A stretch of DNA of 64,000 nucleotides from Paraglaciecola arctica BSs20135 (GTDB lineage: Bacteria > Pseudomonadota > Gammaproteobacteria > Enterobacterales > Alteromonadaceae), in the NCBI RefSeq assembly GCF_000314995.1, contig NZ_BAEO01000014.1, positions 40,979-104,978 of the forward strand, written 5' to 3'. Shown one piece after another: positions 16,071 through 25,888 of the stretch (position 1 is its first letter; every line of letters begins with the position of its first letter). The notes below the pieces were generated by a model. The model was not told the origin of the DNA, did no database searches, and saw only the letters and a list, made by a program, of their open reading frames with translations. The translations under genes and the position numbers were made by a program.

Positions 16071-18017
16071 TTAAGCTTTTGGATAACAGAACGTTTCGGT
16101 GAAGTAATAGGCCAGAGGTTGCGGCCTACCAAGTAGGTAACCTTGTTGCAGGTTATAACCAAGACTTGCCAACAATTGCGATTGATGGTTGGTTTCAATT
16201 CCTTCAATCAGGCTCTGCATATTGAGTGAATTTACCAAGGTATGAATACATTCGAGGGTAACTGTATTGTTATCTGCTTGATCTAAAAAGCTTCTATCTA
16301 CTTTGACGACTGAAGCAGGTATTGCATGTAAATAAGCCAGTGATGAATATCCGGTACCAAAATCATCAATGTTCAGTTTTATGCCGTTTGAGGTGATTTG
16401 TTGAGTAGGGTTTTGTTCTTTGTCTATATCGGATAACAACACACTTTCTGTCAATTCAATGGTTAAATCTACCGGTTGTAAACCGTGCACATCTAACATA
16501 GCGATGATTGTCTCTAGTAGTTTGGGTTGGGCCATATGCAGCCCTGACATATTGACTGCTATAGTGGCGCTTTTTTCGGTAACACTTCTGAGTTTAGCAA
16601 GGTCGCTGAGCGCTTGATTTAACACCCAATTTTCAATCTCGTGAATTAAGCCTGTTTGTTCTGCAACAAGAATAGTTTCTTGCGGTGACACTTGGCCTAG
16701 TTCAGCATTGGTCCAGCGTAATAACGCTTCAAAGGAGTAAATGCTGCCAGTTTCGATATTATAAATTGGCTGATAGAACAATTCTAATTCGTTATTTTGT
16801 ATCGCAGACGACAATTTATAAGCAATGCTACTGGCACGTTTATGCACATTTTCCATTCCACTGATGTAATTAACCCACCTCTTTTTACCTAATTTTTTGG
16901 CTTGATACATTGCTGCATCGGCGCAGGTAATAAGATGTTCTATCTCATCACCGTCTTCAGGGAAACAAGAAATTCCAATACTAGCGGATAGAGATAGAGA
17001 ACTGCCTTTAACATTTTCATAAGGCTCTGATATTTGTTTAATCAATTGCTCAGATAAAACATTTATTTGGCCTTTAATATCATCGTTATGGATCGCAAAT
17101 ACAAACTCATCACCGCCGAATCGGCACAATTGCCCTGACGAGTATTGATGTTGACGTAAACGATTAGCGACTTCTTTTAAGATCAAATCGCCTTTACCAT
17201 GACCTAATGAGTCATTCACCATTTTAAAGCCATCTAAATCAATATACAGCAGCGTGAAAGGTGTGTTGTTATCAATACTCTGCGTTAACGCATGAGCAAG
17301 GCCTCTTCGGTTTAACAGGGCAGTAAGGGGGTCAGTCCATGCTTGTTCGCGTAACGTTTGTTCTATGCTTTTTCTTTCATGAATATTATATTGATGCAGA
17401 AGTATTGTGGCTTCCCCCTGTTCATTAATAGACTTGGTAGCAAATAGCCTATACCAGGTTTCTCCGACTTTAGTGCGCATCAACACATCTTGCTCAAAAC
17501 GTAGTTCTTTAACCATGGATTGATATAAGTTGGTTAACACATCAGGATTACAAAATAATTGTTTAAGGTGTTTAACTTGATGACCAAATTCAGGAATAAA
17601 AGGAGGGTTACCACTTAGAAAATCACCATTTTCACGGTAAATCGATATTAAAGCTGTTGAACCTAATTGCAAATCTGAGTGTAAAACGTTGGTCGGTATC
17701 GCTTCGACTAGCATAGCCATGCTGTTGTTTTCTAATAGATACCCAGAAAATTGACAAAACGCTTGAGCAACTCGACCTTTGGGTGAAAACTGCCAGCTTT
17801 CTTGTATCACTTCATTGTTTTGAAAAGCCTGTTGAAATTGAAGCATGGTTTCTTTTACGGCTGCAGATAAGTCTGATTTAAAATCTCTGGTTAATAGCTC
17901 CTCTAAAGAGGGACTATCCCACAATTTCAGTGCTGCTTGATTGGCCCAAATCATACATAACTGATCAATATCAAATATCCACACTGCAGTATGTAATCTG
18001 TCTAACGCAATTTTCAT
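16071..18017 (-). CDS. PAS-GGDEF-EAL cyclic-di-GMP enzyme
   Basis: A 648-residue cytosolic protein: an N-terminal PAS-like sensor (about 1-110), a second PAS/PAC-like segment (about 118-215), a diguanylate cyclase domain with an intact GGDEF at 301-305, and a phosphodiesterase domain starting FEALLRW (EAL at 430-432) with NMSG, ELTES and IDDFGTGYSSL. Both catalytic signatures look intact; no RxxD inhibitory site precedes GGDEF. It could make or break cyclic-di-GMP, and which activity dominates cannot be read. There are no transmembrane helices, so it senses an internal signal. It is convergent with the LytTR regulator. Confidence 0.92.
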   Translation of the reverse strand: MKIALDRLHTAVWIFDIDQLCMIWANQAALKLWDSPSLEELLTRDFKSDLSAAVKETMLQFQQAFQNNEVIQESWQFSPKGRVAQAFCQFSGYLLENNSMAMLVEAIPTNVLHSDLQLGSTALISIYRENGDFLSGNPPFIPEFGHQVKHLKQLFCNPDVLTNLYQSMVKELRFEQDVLMRTKVGETWYRLFATKSINEQGEATILLHQYNIHERKSIEQTLREQAWTDPLTALLNRRGLAHALTQSIDNNTPFTLLYIDLDGFKMVNDSLGHGKGDLILKEVANRLRQHQYSSGQLCRFGGDEFVFAIHNDDIKGQINVLSEQLIKQISEPYENVKGSSLSLSASIGISCFPEDGDEIEHLITCADAAMYQAKKLGKKRWVNYISGMENVHKRASSIAYKLSSAIQNNELELFYQPIYNIETGSIYSFEALLRWTNAELGQVSPQETILVAEQTGLIHEIENWVLNQALSDLAKLRSVTEKSATIAVNMSGLHMAQPKLLETIIAMLDVHGLQPVDLTIELTESVLLSDIDKEQNPTQQITSNGIKLNIDDFGTGYSSLAYLHAIPASVVKVDRSFLDQADNNTVTLECIHTLVNSLNMQSLIEGIETNHQSQLLASLGYNLQQGYLLGRPQPLAYYFTETFCYPKA

Positions 18018-18298
18018 ATAAAAATAGTTCCAAGTTAAAATGAAATATAAGAGGCCACCCCATACAAACTAATCATATAACTTTGATTATACAACGAAAA
18101 ACTAAGAATAATGGATACTATTCCAATGGCGGCTAATCAATAATCAGATGCACTTCAAACCAACTAACATCAGTTTTCACAAATACATTTAACGAGTCGG
18201 TCAATAACCGTTCTAATTGAATTAGTTTATCTGTCAAAAGCCAATACGTCGCTAAAGAAAATAAAATATCATTGCTGAGCATTAGATAACACTAAGCG

Positions 18299-18316
18299 CT
18301 GTCATCAAACCGCCAC
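18299..18316 (+). promoter_or_regulatory. Possible Pho box upstream of the OlsF-like gene
   Basis: CTGTCAT (18299-18305), four bases, then CCGCCAC (18310-18316). The 11-base spacing and 15 of 18 matches to CTGTCATAAAACTGTCAC fit a degenerate PhoB site. It lies 72 bases before the start codon, in the same orientation and at a similar distance as the clearer sites at 49961, 54637 and 55830. It is weaker than those, so it is tentative. Confidence 0.4.
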
Positions 18317-18334
18317 TTTAGTAGCACTAAAGTG
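18314..18334. promoter_or_regulatory. Perfect palindrome upstream of the OlsF-like gene
   Basis: cactttagt (18314-18322), loop agc, actaaagtg (18326-18334): a 9-base perfect inverted repeat, 54 bases before the start codon and overlapping the end of the possible Pho box. The position suits an operator; it has no T-run and is unlikely to be a terminator. Confidence 0.5.
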
Positions 18335-18388
18335 TCACACTTAATGATTACCCTTAGCTCAGCCAAATCCTGAGCTGTAGGTAAATCT

Positions 18389-20122
18389 ATGTTCACTGTG
18401 TCCGAAGTCCTTGAAAAACACTATCCCAAGGCGGTTAATAAGCCACTTTTATCGAAAACACTAAGTTTCGTGCTTAGGCATCTCTTACACGAACGAGAGA
18501 TGCAAGAGTTTGCTAAAGAGTATCCCCATTACCAAGGTATAGACTTTGCTGAACAAGTACTGGAGTACTTTAATATCAGCTACTCTGCGCGAGATGTCGA
18601 AAAAGAGCGACTGCCCAACCAAGGCAAATTGGTAATTATTGCCAACCATCCGATCGGCTCACTCGACGCTTTGGCTTTAATCAAATTAGTCAGCGAAGTC
18701 AGGCAAGATATTAAAGTGATTGGCAACGACATGTTAATGGCACTCAAGCCGATGCATTCGATATTATTGCCGGTTAACAACATACAAGGCGGTACCGCAA
18801 AACAGCACATTCAAAATATCCAGGCACACCTTCAAGCCGAGGGTGTGGTGATAGTATTCCCAGCCGGCGAAGTATCGCGCCTACGGCCACAAGGCATTAG
18901 AGACACCCGCTGGCAAAGTGGTTTTTTACGCATTGCAAAACAAGCTAAGTCACCTATTTTACCAGTCTTTATAGACGCCAAAAATTCTCCACTGTTTTAT
19001 GGGGTATCGATGCTCTACAAACCCTTAGCCAGTATGTTGCTGGTAAAAGAAATGTTTAACCACAAACGCCACCATTTACCTATGCGCATCGGCGAACTTA
19101 TTCCCTTCGAGTCATACAGCAACAACAAAATCACCCGCAATCAACATGTGGCACTATTTAAAAAACACCTCTATAAAATAGGTCATAACAAACCCGGAAT
19201 ATTCGATACCCAAAAAGCCATAGCTCCAGCAGAAAACCGCGCAGAATTACAACACGCCTTAAAAACGCAATGTGAAGATTTAGGTGATACCAGCGACGGC
19301 AAGGTGATGTATCTATATCAACATCAAGGCAGTTCACCCATACTCAGGGAAATTGGTCGTTTAAGAGAATTAGCTTTTAGGGCCGTGGGTGAAGGCACTA
19401 ACAAACGCCGTGATATCGACCGCTACGATGCATTTTATTACCACCTAGTTTTGTGGGATAAAGAAGACTTAGAAATTGCAGGAGCCTATCGTTTTGGTGA
19501 TGCCAAAACGATCATCGAAAATCAATCAGTTAATGGCCTATATTCAGCAAGTTTATTTAATTACGGCCCTGCAATGGCTCCATATTTTGCACAAGGTTTA
19601 GAGCTAGGCAGAAGTTTTGTGCAGCCTAAGTACTGGGGGAAACGAAGCCTAGACTACTTATGGTTTGGCATTGGGGCTTTTCTGCATCGCCATCCTAGGT
19701 TTCGTTACCTATTTGGCCCAGTCAGCTTAAGCGACCACTACCCTAAAGCGGCCAAAGATTTATTGGTCCAGTTTTACACTTTATATTTTGGCCGCTCAGA
19801 CGGCATTGCCAACTCTAAATTGCCTTATCTATTACCTAAAGATTATTCACATTGTTTTAGCGGTGAAAACTACAAAGCAGACTTCAACCAACTCAAACAT
19901 CAGTTGGCGAATATGGCCATGGCCGTGCCTACCCTTTTTAAACAATATACTGAAACCTACCAAGAAGGTGGTGTACATTTTATCGACTTTAATATCGATC
20001 CAGACTTTAACCACTGCGTAGATGGCTTAGTGTTAGCAGATTTAGATACTTTAAAACCTAAAAAGCGCGCCAGATATATGCCGAGTCCAAAAATCAGTGA
20101 AACGCCAGCAAAGACAGCCTGA
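18389..20122 (+). CDS. OlsF-like bifunctional acyltransferase (PlsC domain plus OlsB/GNAT domain)
   Basis: A 577-residue fusion. The N-terminal half is a PlsC-type acyltransferase with NHPIGSLD (86-93) and the second motif VFPAGEVSRL (about 156-165). The C-terminal half (about 290-480) is an OlsB/hemolysin-type N-acyltransferase with REIGRLRELAFRAVGEGT and DIDRYDAFYYHLVLWD. Fusions of this design (OlsF) make ornithine lipids: the GNAT half N-acylates ornithine and the PlsC half adds the second acyl chain. Ornithine lipids often replace phospholipids during phosphate starvation, which would fit the Pho-box-like site upstream. The domains are clear; the ornithine-lipid product is inferred. Acylation of another amine is possible. 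Confidence 0.8.
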   Translation: MFTVSEVLEKHYPKAVNKPLLSKTLSFVLRHLLHEREMQEFAKEYPHYQGIDFAEQVLEYFNISYSARDVEKERLPNQGKLVIIANHPIGSLDALALIKLVSEVRQDIKVIGNDMLMALKPMHSILLPVNNIQGGTAKQHIQNIQAHLQAEGVVIVFPAGEVSRLRPQGIRDTRWQSGFLRIAKQAKSPILPVFIDAKNSPLFYGVSMLYKPLASMLLVKEMFNHKRHHLPMRIGELIPFESYSNNKITRNQHVALFKKHLYKIGHNKPGIFDTQKAIAPAENRAELQHALKTQCEDLGDTSDGKVMYLYQHQGSSPILREIGRLRELAFRAVGEGTNKRRDIDRYDAFYYHLVLWDKEDLEIAGAYRFGDAKTIIENQSVNGLYSASLFNYGPAMAPYFAQGLELGRSFVQPKYWGKRSLDYLWFGIGAFLHRHPRFRYLFGPVSLSDHYPKAAKDLLVQFYTLYFGRSDGIANSKLPYLLPKDYSHCFSGENYKADFNQLKHQLANMAMAVPTLFKQYTETYQEGGVHFIDFNIDPDFNHCVDGLVLADLDTLKPKKRARYMPSPKISETPAKTA

Positions 20123-20258
20123 CGTAGAAGAGTGTTTATTTAGTTATTAACAAGTTTGGTAAAAAATGGAAAATTTCACTTATTTCAATCATCTTCTTGA
20201 GCTTACAAAAATATACTCGTAAGCTCGAGCTCTCTTTGAGCTAGTAACAAGTAGCGCT

Positions 20259-21230
20259 ATGCACGCAGTATTTTTAGATCAACAGACTTTCAGTTCAAAC
20301 ATTTCCCTGAGCGCCATTGAACAGCAGCTAGGTTCGTTAACTTGTTTCCCTACCACATTAACCGAACAAATCATCGAACGTTGCCAACATGCCGATATCG
20401 TCATAACCAATAAAGTACTACTAAACGCGCAAACCTTAAATCAATTACCCAAGCTTAAATTAATCTGTATTGCCGCTACAGGCACTAACAATGTTGACCT
20501 ACACGCAGCCCTAGAATTAGGCATTGCAGTCAATAACGTCAGTGGCTATTCAACCGCTTCTTTAAGTCAATATGTGTTCGCGCAAATGCTTGAATACTTC
20601 AATCAAACCAGTCATCATAATCACAACACCAGCCAAGGTTTATGGCAACAAAGTCCCACCTTTTGCCATCATGGAAATGGTGTGAGTGAACTGAATGGAA
20701 AAACATTAGGCATTATTGGCAATGGTGATTTAGGTCAAGCCGTAGCAAAACTGGGGCTAGCTTTTGGTATGCAAATACTTATTGCAGAAAGGCCTAATGC
20801 AACCACTATTCGAACGGGTAGACACAGTTTTGAACAGGTATTAGCCCAAGCGGATGTACTCAGTTTACATTGTCCACAAACACCTGAAACAGAAAACCTA
20901 ATCAACACCAATACTTTAAGTCAAATGAAACCAAGTGCTATGTTAATCAACACGGCTCGTGGAGCTTTAGTCAATAGTGATGACTTACTTGTTGCATTAA
21001 AAACTAAACAAATCGCCTATGCCGTATTAGATGTTTTAGAACAAGAACCGCCACCAGCAGATCATGTTTTATTAGCTGCTATTGCAGATAAACAATCAGG
21101 CGCGCAGCTAAACAACTTAAAGATCACCGCCCATATTGCCTGGGCCAGTATTGAATCGCAGCAACGATTACTCGATTTAATCGCAGAGAATATTGCCGCG
21201 TATAAAGCCGCGGCAAACGAAATAGGATGA
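20259..21230 (+). CDS. D-2-hydroxyacid dehydrogenase (glycerate dehydrogenase-like)
   Basis: A 323-residue NAD(P)-dependent dehydrogenase. The nucleotide-binding loop is LGIIGNGDLGQAV, the substrate-binding and catalytic Arg is in NTARGALVN, the Glu in VLEQEPP and the catalytic His in ITAHIAWAS. The substrate loop ATGTNNVDLHAALELGI resembles glycerate dehydrogenase/hydroxypyruvate reductase, so interconversion of hydroxypyruvate and glycerate is the best guess. It stands alone between the OlsF-like gene and the helicase. The exact substrate is inferred. Confidence 0.85.
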   Translation: MHAVFLDQQTFSSNISLSAIEQQLGSLTCFPTTLTEQIIERCQHADIVITNKVLLNAQTLNQLPKLKLICIAATGTNNVDLHAALELGIAVNNVSGYSTASLSQYVFAQMLEYFNQTSHHNHNTSQGLWQQSPTFCHHGNGVSELNGKTLGIIGNGDLGQAVAKLGLAFGMQILIAERPNATTIRTGRHSFEQVLAQADVLSLHCPQTPETENLINTNTLSQMKPSAMLINTARGALVNSDDLLVALKTKQIAYAVLDVLEQEPPPADHVLLAAIADKQSGAQLNNLKITAHIAWASIESQQRLLDLIAENIAAYKAAANEIG

Positions 21231-21287
21231 AGGTTTAAGGGATACTCACTCTGAATTTTTAATGCAAAAACCCATTATTGTTTTTTC

Positions 21288-24200
21288 TTAAGCTAAAGGC
21301 GCTAATAATGTATCCAAAATATCATCCGTTAGACTTAAGTTACCTTGGCTGACTTCCTCTGATAATAGTGCACTTGCCAGCTCGGCTTTTCTCTCTTGGA
21401 TCTGTAGAATTTTTTCTTCAATAGAGTTTTCAATAATCAATTTATACACAAACACTGGTTTGTCTTGACCTATACGGTAAGCTCGGTCAGTCGCTTGATT
21501 TTCTACTGCAGGATTCCACCAAGGATCAAAATGGATCACAGTATCGGCGGCCGTTAAATTCAAACCTACTCCGCCGGCTTTTAAGCTAATTAAAAATACC
21601 GGTACTTTACCCGATTGGAAGGTCTCAACCAGTTCTTGACGATTTCGACTACTACCAGTGAGTTTAACGTAAGCTATTTTACTCGCGATTAACTCTTTTT
21701 CTATCAAGGCTAACATGCTGGTGAACTGTGAAAAAATTAACACCTTTCTGCCTTCCTCAACCATCTCCGGTAGGGTTTCCATCAAAAACTCTAACTTAGC
21801 TGATTGATGAACAGATTTAGCGCTAGGCAAAGAAAGTAACTGAGGATGGTTGCAAACTTGGCGCAATTTTAATAACGCATCAAGAATTTCAATTTGGCTG
21901 CGCTGCAGACCTTTTGCAGCAATAATTTCTTTTAAACGAGAATCCATAGTTAAACGTACAGATTCATATAGTTCAGCTTGTTTACCTTCAATTTTTAGGG
22001 ATTGTATAATGATGGTTTTTTCTGGTAACTCTTTAGCTATGAGTTCTTTACTACGGCGTAATATAAAGGGTTTGATACGTTGATTGAGAATGAGCTTACG
22101 CTCATGATCATTGTGTTTTTCGATAGGGGTTTTAAACAACTTAGTAAACTGTTGATAACCGGATAAAAATCCTGGCAATAAAAAGTTAAATTGCGCCCAA
22201 AATTCACCAAGATGATTTTCCATAGGTGTACCTGTCAAACACAGCTTATGCTCAGACTTGAGTGTCAACATCGCTTGATAAAGCTTGGTTTTAGGATTTT
22301 TGATATAGTGAGCTTCGTCTAAAATTAAATAATAAAAAACTTGCTGTTGATGTACCTCAATGTCTTTTAACACTAGCGGATAGCTGGTGATCACTATGTC
22401 ATATTGATCTAATTTCTCAAAATGCTCTTGCCGTTTGGCCCCATTTATCACTATATAAGATAAGTTAGGGGTAAACTTTTCTATTTCTTTGGCCCAATTA
22501 AATAACACACTGGTTGGCGCAATAATTAAACTCGGTCCACTCAGCCGCCCCTGCTCTTTCTCAAGTAACAAATGACTGAGCGCTTGGATAGTTTTACCTA
22601 AGCCCATATCGTCGGCCAAAATACCATTTAGCTCATATTCTCGTAAAAACTGTAGCCAATTAAGTCCTTGATGCTGATATTCACGTAATTCAGCCAATAA
22701 CAACTTGGGAATAGGTGCAGTCTGAATTGCATCAAAATTTCGTAGTTTTTCGGCCAGATGACGTAATCTATTTGCCCCCTTAGTGACAATACCTTGATTA
22801 TCTAATTCACTGAGGGTTTGATGACTTTGAAAGCGTGACAAACGCATAGTGCCATCGTCTTGCAAAGCGCCAGGCATAAACAATTCGACAAACTGTTTAA
22901 GTAAAGGCCGAATGCTCTGATAAGACAGCGCAATGAACTTTCCATCAGAAAGCTCAACAAATACCTTGTCGTCACCCTCGACATAAGTTTGATCATTCAA
23001 CAGCATTTCTTTTGGGAGTTGCTCTAAAGCACTGAGTAAAATAGGAAAAGCCGCGACACTTTGACCATCTATGTTTAAATTCAATCCAATCGAGAAAAAA
23101 TCATTCCCTTCGTTTTGTTCGACATTGGCATCAAATACACTATCGGTATCTAACTCTTGATAATGAAAACTAGCATCATGTTCAACTTGCCATCCCTGCT
23201 TTTTCAACATTGGTAGCTGATTATGTAAAAACGACAAATTAAGATGTCGTCCTTGCAACACCATCAAATAACCTCTCTCAATGTTATTCTGTGTGGAGAA
23301 AGATTGTAATTGAGGAATAAAATTCCATGATTGAAGAGACTCGATGATCATTTTTTCAAAAGAAAAATCGCGATAAATGCTTTCTTCACCCTTTTGCGAT
23401 ACTACTTGATGTTTATTATTTAAGGGACTGACATGTTGCCCATCATATGCAAACCACAATGAGAGTTGCGTATAATAAGCTTGATTACTATTGGGCGTGG
23501 CTAGGCGTATATGAGGCACGGGGCGGGTCAAGCTAAACTCTTTTTTAAGTTTTGGCTTGGGCAATTTCTGTGCGACTTCACCTAAAGACATATCCAGTTT
23601 ACTCAACACCCAAGGCATTTTTTCTTCAGAAAAAGCGGGACTGTCTAAAAACTGACCATCAAATTCACTATTTAAATCTGTTTCAACTAAACCCAAACTA
23701 TTGGTTTTGCTATTGTAGTAACTAATAGGCTGTGACTTTATCAATTTAATATCAGCATTACTTTTTTCTAGTACCAAATTTAGCTTATGCACCGTCCTAT
23801 TATTCTGCCACTGCCAGCTTGCCTTTAGAGGCTCGCCAAAAGAAATCGGATGATTGAGATCTGCGTCATCTTGCCAGAAACATCGCCCAGTACTCACCAA
23901 TAGCTGCAGGGCTTTATGTGTCTCAATGGCACTGGAGTAATGTTTGCTTCTGATGGCAGAGCTAATAATTTGCACATCATTATCATCTACAAAAGGCTGT
24001 TTAATCAGGTAGCTATCTAAATTTTCAAAATTCAGGGTTCGGCTCCAACTACCATTCTTTTTTAAGCTAGAACTTTTGACTTCCAGTTGTAAATAATCAC
24101 TACTATTCTGCTTAAGAAAATACAACAGTGCTTTTTTTTGCTGAAAAACCAAAGGCTCTTGATCTGAAAACTTATTCAGCCATTCTTGTATTGAGCTGTT

Positions 24201-24491
24201 TGATGCCGAACCAACATACATATGTTCAAGGTAATGGTGAGCCAGTGCAGCCGCATGTTTACAATCAGTTTTAAGGTAACAATTACAATATGCTTTGGCT
24301 TGATTTTTACCTTCATCATATTCAAATCGGGTTAAGTAAGTCTGATGTCTATTAGTCTCACTTCTAACAGAACCTCTCAATATATGCTCATCCACAGCAG
24401 CACTGAGAACAAAGTTTAATTGATGGAGTCTTGTGCCTTTCGCCCAAGTTTGTTTGCTTAAAGAGGCTTGTAAGTTAGTTTTGTTAAACAT
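21288..24491 (-). CDS. SWIM zinc-finger SNF2-family helicase
   Basis: A 1067-residue protein. The N-terminus has a SWIM zinc finger (C69-x-C71...C77-x-H79 in YCNCYLKTDCKHAAA), followed by a long middle region of unknown function. The C-terminal half is a SNF2/Swi2 ATPase: Walker A MGLGKT at about residue 627, DEAH near 725, and a helicase C-terminal domain with SLKAGGVGLNLTAAD and ATDRAYRIGQ. Such bacterial proteins translocate on duplex DNA; some accompany DNA repair or defence systems, but no such genes are adjacent here. It looks complete and is transcribed alone. Confidence 0.93.
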   Translation of the reverse strand: MFNKTNLQASLSKQTWAKGTRLHQLNFVLSAAVDEHILRGSVRSETNRHQTYLTRFEYDEGKNQAKAYCNCYLKTDCKHAAALAHHYLEHMYVGSASNSSIQEWLNKFSDQEPLVFQQKKALLYFLKQNSSDYLQLEVKSSSLKKNGSWSRTLNFENLDSYLIKQPFVDDNDVQIISSAIRSKHYSSAIETHKALQLLVSTGRCFWQDDADLNHPISFGEPLKASWQWQNNRTVHKLNLVLEKSNADIKLIKSQPISYYNSKTNSLGLVETDLNSEFDGQFLDSPAFSEEKMPWVLSKLDMSLGEVAQKLPKPKLKKEFSLTRPVPHIRLATPNSNQAYYTQLSLWFAYDGQHVSPLNNKHQVVSQKGEESIYRDFSFEKMIIESLQSWNFIPQLQSFSTQNNIERGYLMVLQGRHLNLSFLHNQLPMLKKQGWQVEHDASFHYQELDTDSVFDANVEQNEGNDFFSIGLNLNIDGQSVAAFPILLSALEQLPKEMLLNDQTYVEGDDKVFVELSDGKFIALSYQSIRPLLKQFVELFMPGALQDDGTMRLSRFQSHQTLSELDNQGIVTKGANRLRHLAEKLRNFDAIQTAPIPKLLLAELREYQHQGLNWLQFLREYELNGILADDMGLGKTIQALSHLLLEKEQGRLSGPSLIIAPTSVLFNWAKEIEKFTPNLSYIVINGAKRQEHFEKLDQYDIVITSYPLVLKDIEVHQQQVFYYLILDEAHYIKNPKTKLYQAMLTLKSEHKLCLTGTPMENHLGEFWAQFNFLLPGFLSGYQQFTKLFKTPIEKHNDHERKLILNQRIKPFILRRSKELIAKELPEKTIIIQSLKIEGKQAELYESVRLTMDSRLKEIIAAKGLQRSQIEILDALLKLRQVCNHPQLLSLPSAKSVHQSAKLEFLMETLPEMVEEGRKVLIFSQFTSMLALIEKELIASKIAYVKLTGSSRNRQELVETFQSGKVPVFLISLKAGGVGLNLTAADTVIHFDPWWNPAVENQATDRAYRIGQDKPVFVYKLIIENSIEEKILQIQERKAELASALLSEEVSQGNLSLTDDILDTLLAPLA

Positions 24492-24823
24492 ATTTAAATC
24501 GAGTACCCGATGCTAAGTTGAATTGACTAAGTGAGGAAACGCGATACAGCATATATCAATTGTTGTAACCTACTATTTTTTAAGATGTTTTTCATGAATA
24601 GGCGCGAATCAAATCGCCTTTCAACAGGGTCAGTATTTTGAGCTTGTTGATATATTAAAACTTTAAATAACAAAAATACGTATTTTGAAACATACAGAAC
24701 CTGCCTTAGTAGAGTTTGAGGGGTCTTCTCTGACTGCTGTTGCAGATATTGTCTACATCTGGCTTATCCTACAACAGGATTAAGTCGCCGAAAAAGCTCG
24801 CGACCTGCCCCAATTTATTAGCC
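24492..24823. other. Intergenic region without recognised features
   Basis: AT-rich sequence between the helicase start and the small membrane-protein gene. No open frame of note, repeat or strong hairpin was seen. It presumably contains the helicase promoter, which cannot be placed with confidence. Confidence 0.4.
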
Positions 24824-25027
24824 TTACGATGGTAATGACCACCAAACCAGCAACAACCCAGCGGACAAACCTAAAATAAATAGGCCCCATAAAGTCCCCA
24901 CATTGGTTTCGTCACCAAATTTATCTGAAATTTTTAATGCGCGAGCAAAAAGGGCGTATCCCGACACTGATCCAAGCATCAATAAACCACAACCTACAAC
25001 AAGTACTATATATGAAAAAACAGACAT
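24824..25027 (-). CDS. Small membrane protein (67 residues)
   Basis: Two hydrophobic helices (FSYIVLVVGCGLLMLGSVSGYALFA reads as the first, starting at residue 4; GLFILGLSAGLLLVWW is the second) flank a short polar loop, KISDKFGDETN. No family is recognised. It begins 8 bases after the end of the PH-domain gene and so forms a two-gene unit with it, suggesting a joint role at the inner membrane. Confidence 0.65.
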   Translation of the reverse strand: MSVFSYIVLVVGCGLLMLGSVSGYALFARALKISDKFGDETNVGTLWGLFILGLSAGLLLVWWSLPS

Positions 25028-25035
25028 AATGACAC

Positions 25036-25458
25036 CTACTCGAAATCAACTTCACGTACATTCTTTTTAGTTCGGCAAGCCTCTACGTGGGTTCTTAATT
25101 TTTCCCGAAGTTCTTCGCCATTAGATATCGCTTTTATCACTATTGTTGGGTGTGAACGATCAGATGTTTCTAGAATGATATTACCTAAAGAGAACATACG
25201 AAGGAAAAATGGCTGTTCTAACTTGTAATCTCGAACTCTATATAGCTCCAACTCGTCGGTTTCTTTATTAAGGATCCCATGTCTAGTGCGAATTCTTTCT
25301 GTAGTTAACTCATATTTAGTATTCTTAACATCGAGCCATTTCCATAAAATGACAAATAATGGGATCACTAACCAAAAAAATAACCCCAATAAAATATAAC
25401 TTCCTAAATTGACTACTTGAGACGGGGTTCCTAACCACACATTTTTTTCTTCACTCAT
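25036..25458 (-). CDS. Bacterial PH-domain (bPH2/YdbT-like) membrane protein
   Basis: A 140-residue protein: about 15-40 is one membrane-spanning hydrophobic region (YILLGLFFWLVIPLFVILW), followed by a bacterial pleckstrin-homology domain (YELTTERIRTRHGILNKE, ELELYRVRDYKLEQPFF, NIILETSDRSHPTIVIKAI). Proteins of this type occur singly or as YdbS/YdbT pairs; their molecular role is unclear. A strong ribosome-binding site, GGAGA, precedes the ATG. It is co-transcribed with the 67-residue membrane protein. Confidence 0.82.
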   Translation of the reverse strand: MSEEKNVWLGTPSQVVNLGSYILLGLFFWLVIPLFVILWKWLDVKNTKYELTTERIRTRHGILNKETDELELYRVRDYKLEQPFFLRMFSLGNIILETSDRSHPTIVIKAISNGEELREKLRTHVEACRTKKNVREVDFE

Positions 25459-25888
25459 ATATATCTCCTTCCCGCCATATTAAAATTCTGGTGATGCGGG
25501 TTATCTCCAGAAGCCCAACCAAGCTTTAGAATAACTCGTTTTAGGTTTTTTTATCCACAAACGATATCTGAGTTCATATTTTGGTTCAATCCTTTAGTTA
25601 ATTTGAACTAGGATTGCTTAACCTAAACTCTGGTTATAAAAATGCTGTTCGGTGTAGATTTGTTTACTGTGATGCTAGCTATTTCCGGACTCAATGTAAG
25701 GTTGTAAAGGAAGAGTCTAATGTATTGCCTTGGGCAGATCCCCTAAATTATAAACTAGGCGATGCAGATAATTGACACGTTAAATCATCGACTTGTGCAT
25801 TATAGCATGCCTACTTATTAAGCTATTCCATCTTACTTGATATTACTATATTCTTTTTTCTGGGGTTAATTCATAAAAGGGAATCAAA
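25459..25888. other. Intergenic region between divergent genes
   Basis: 430 bases separating the divergently transcribed PH-domain gene and the unrecognised 335-residue gene. It must carry both promoters. No open frame, palindrome or repeat stands out on reading; the sequence is AT-rich throughout. Confidence 0.4.
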
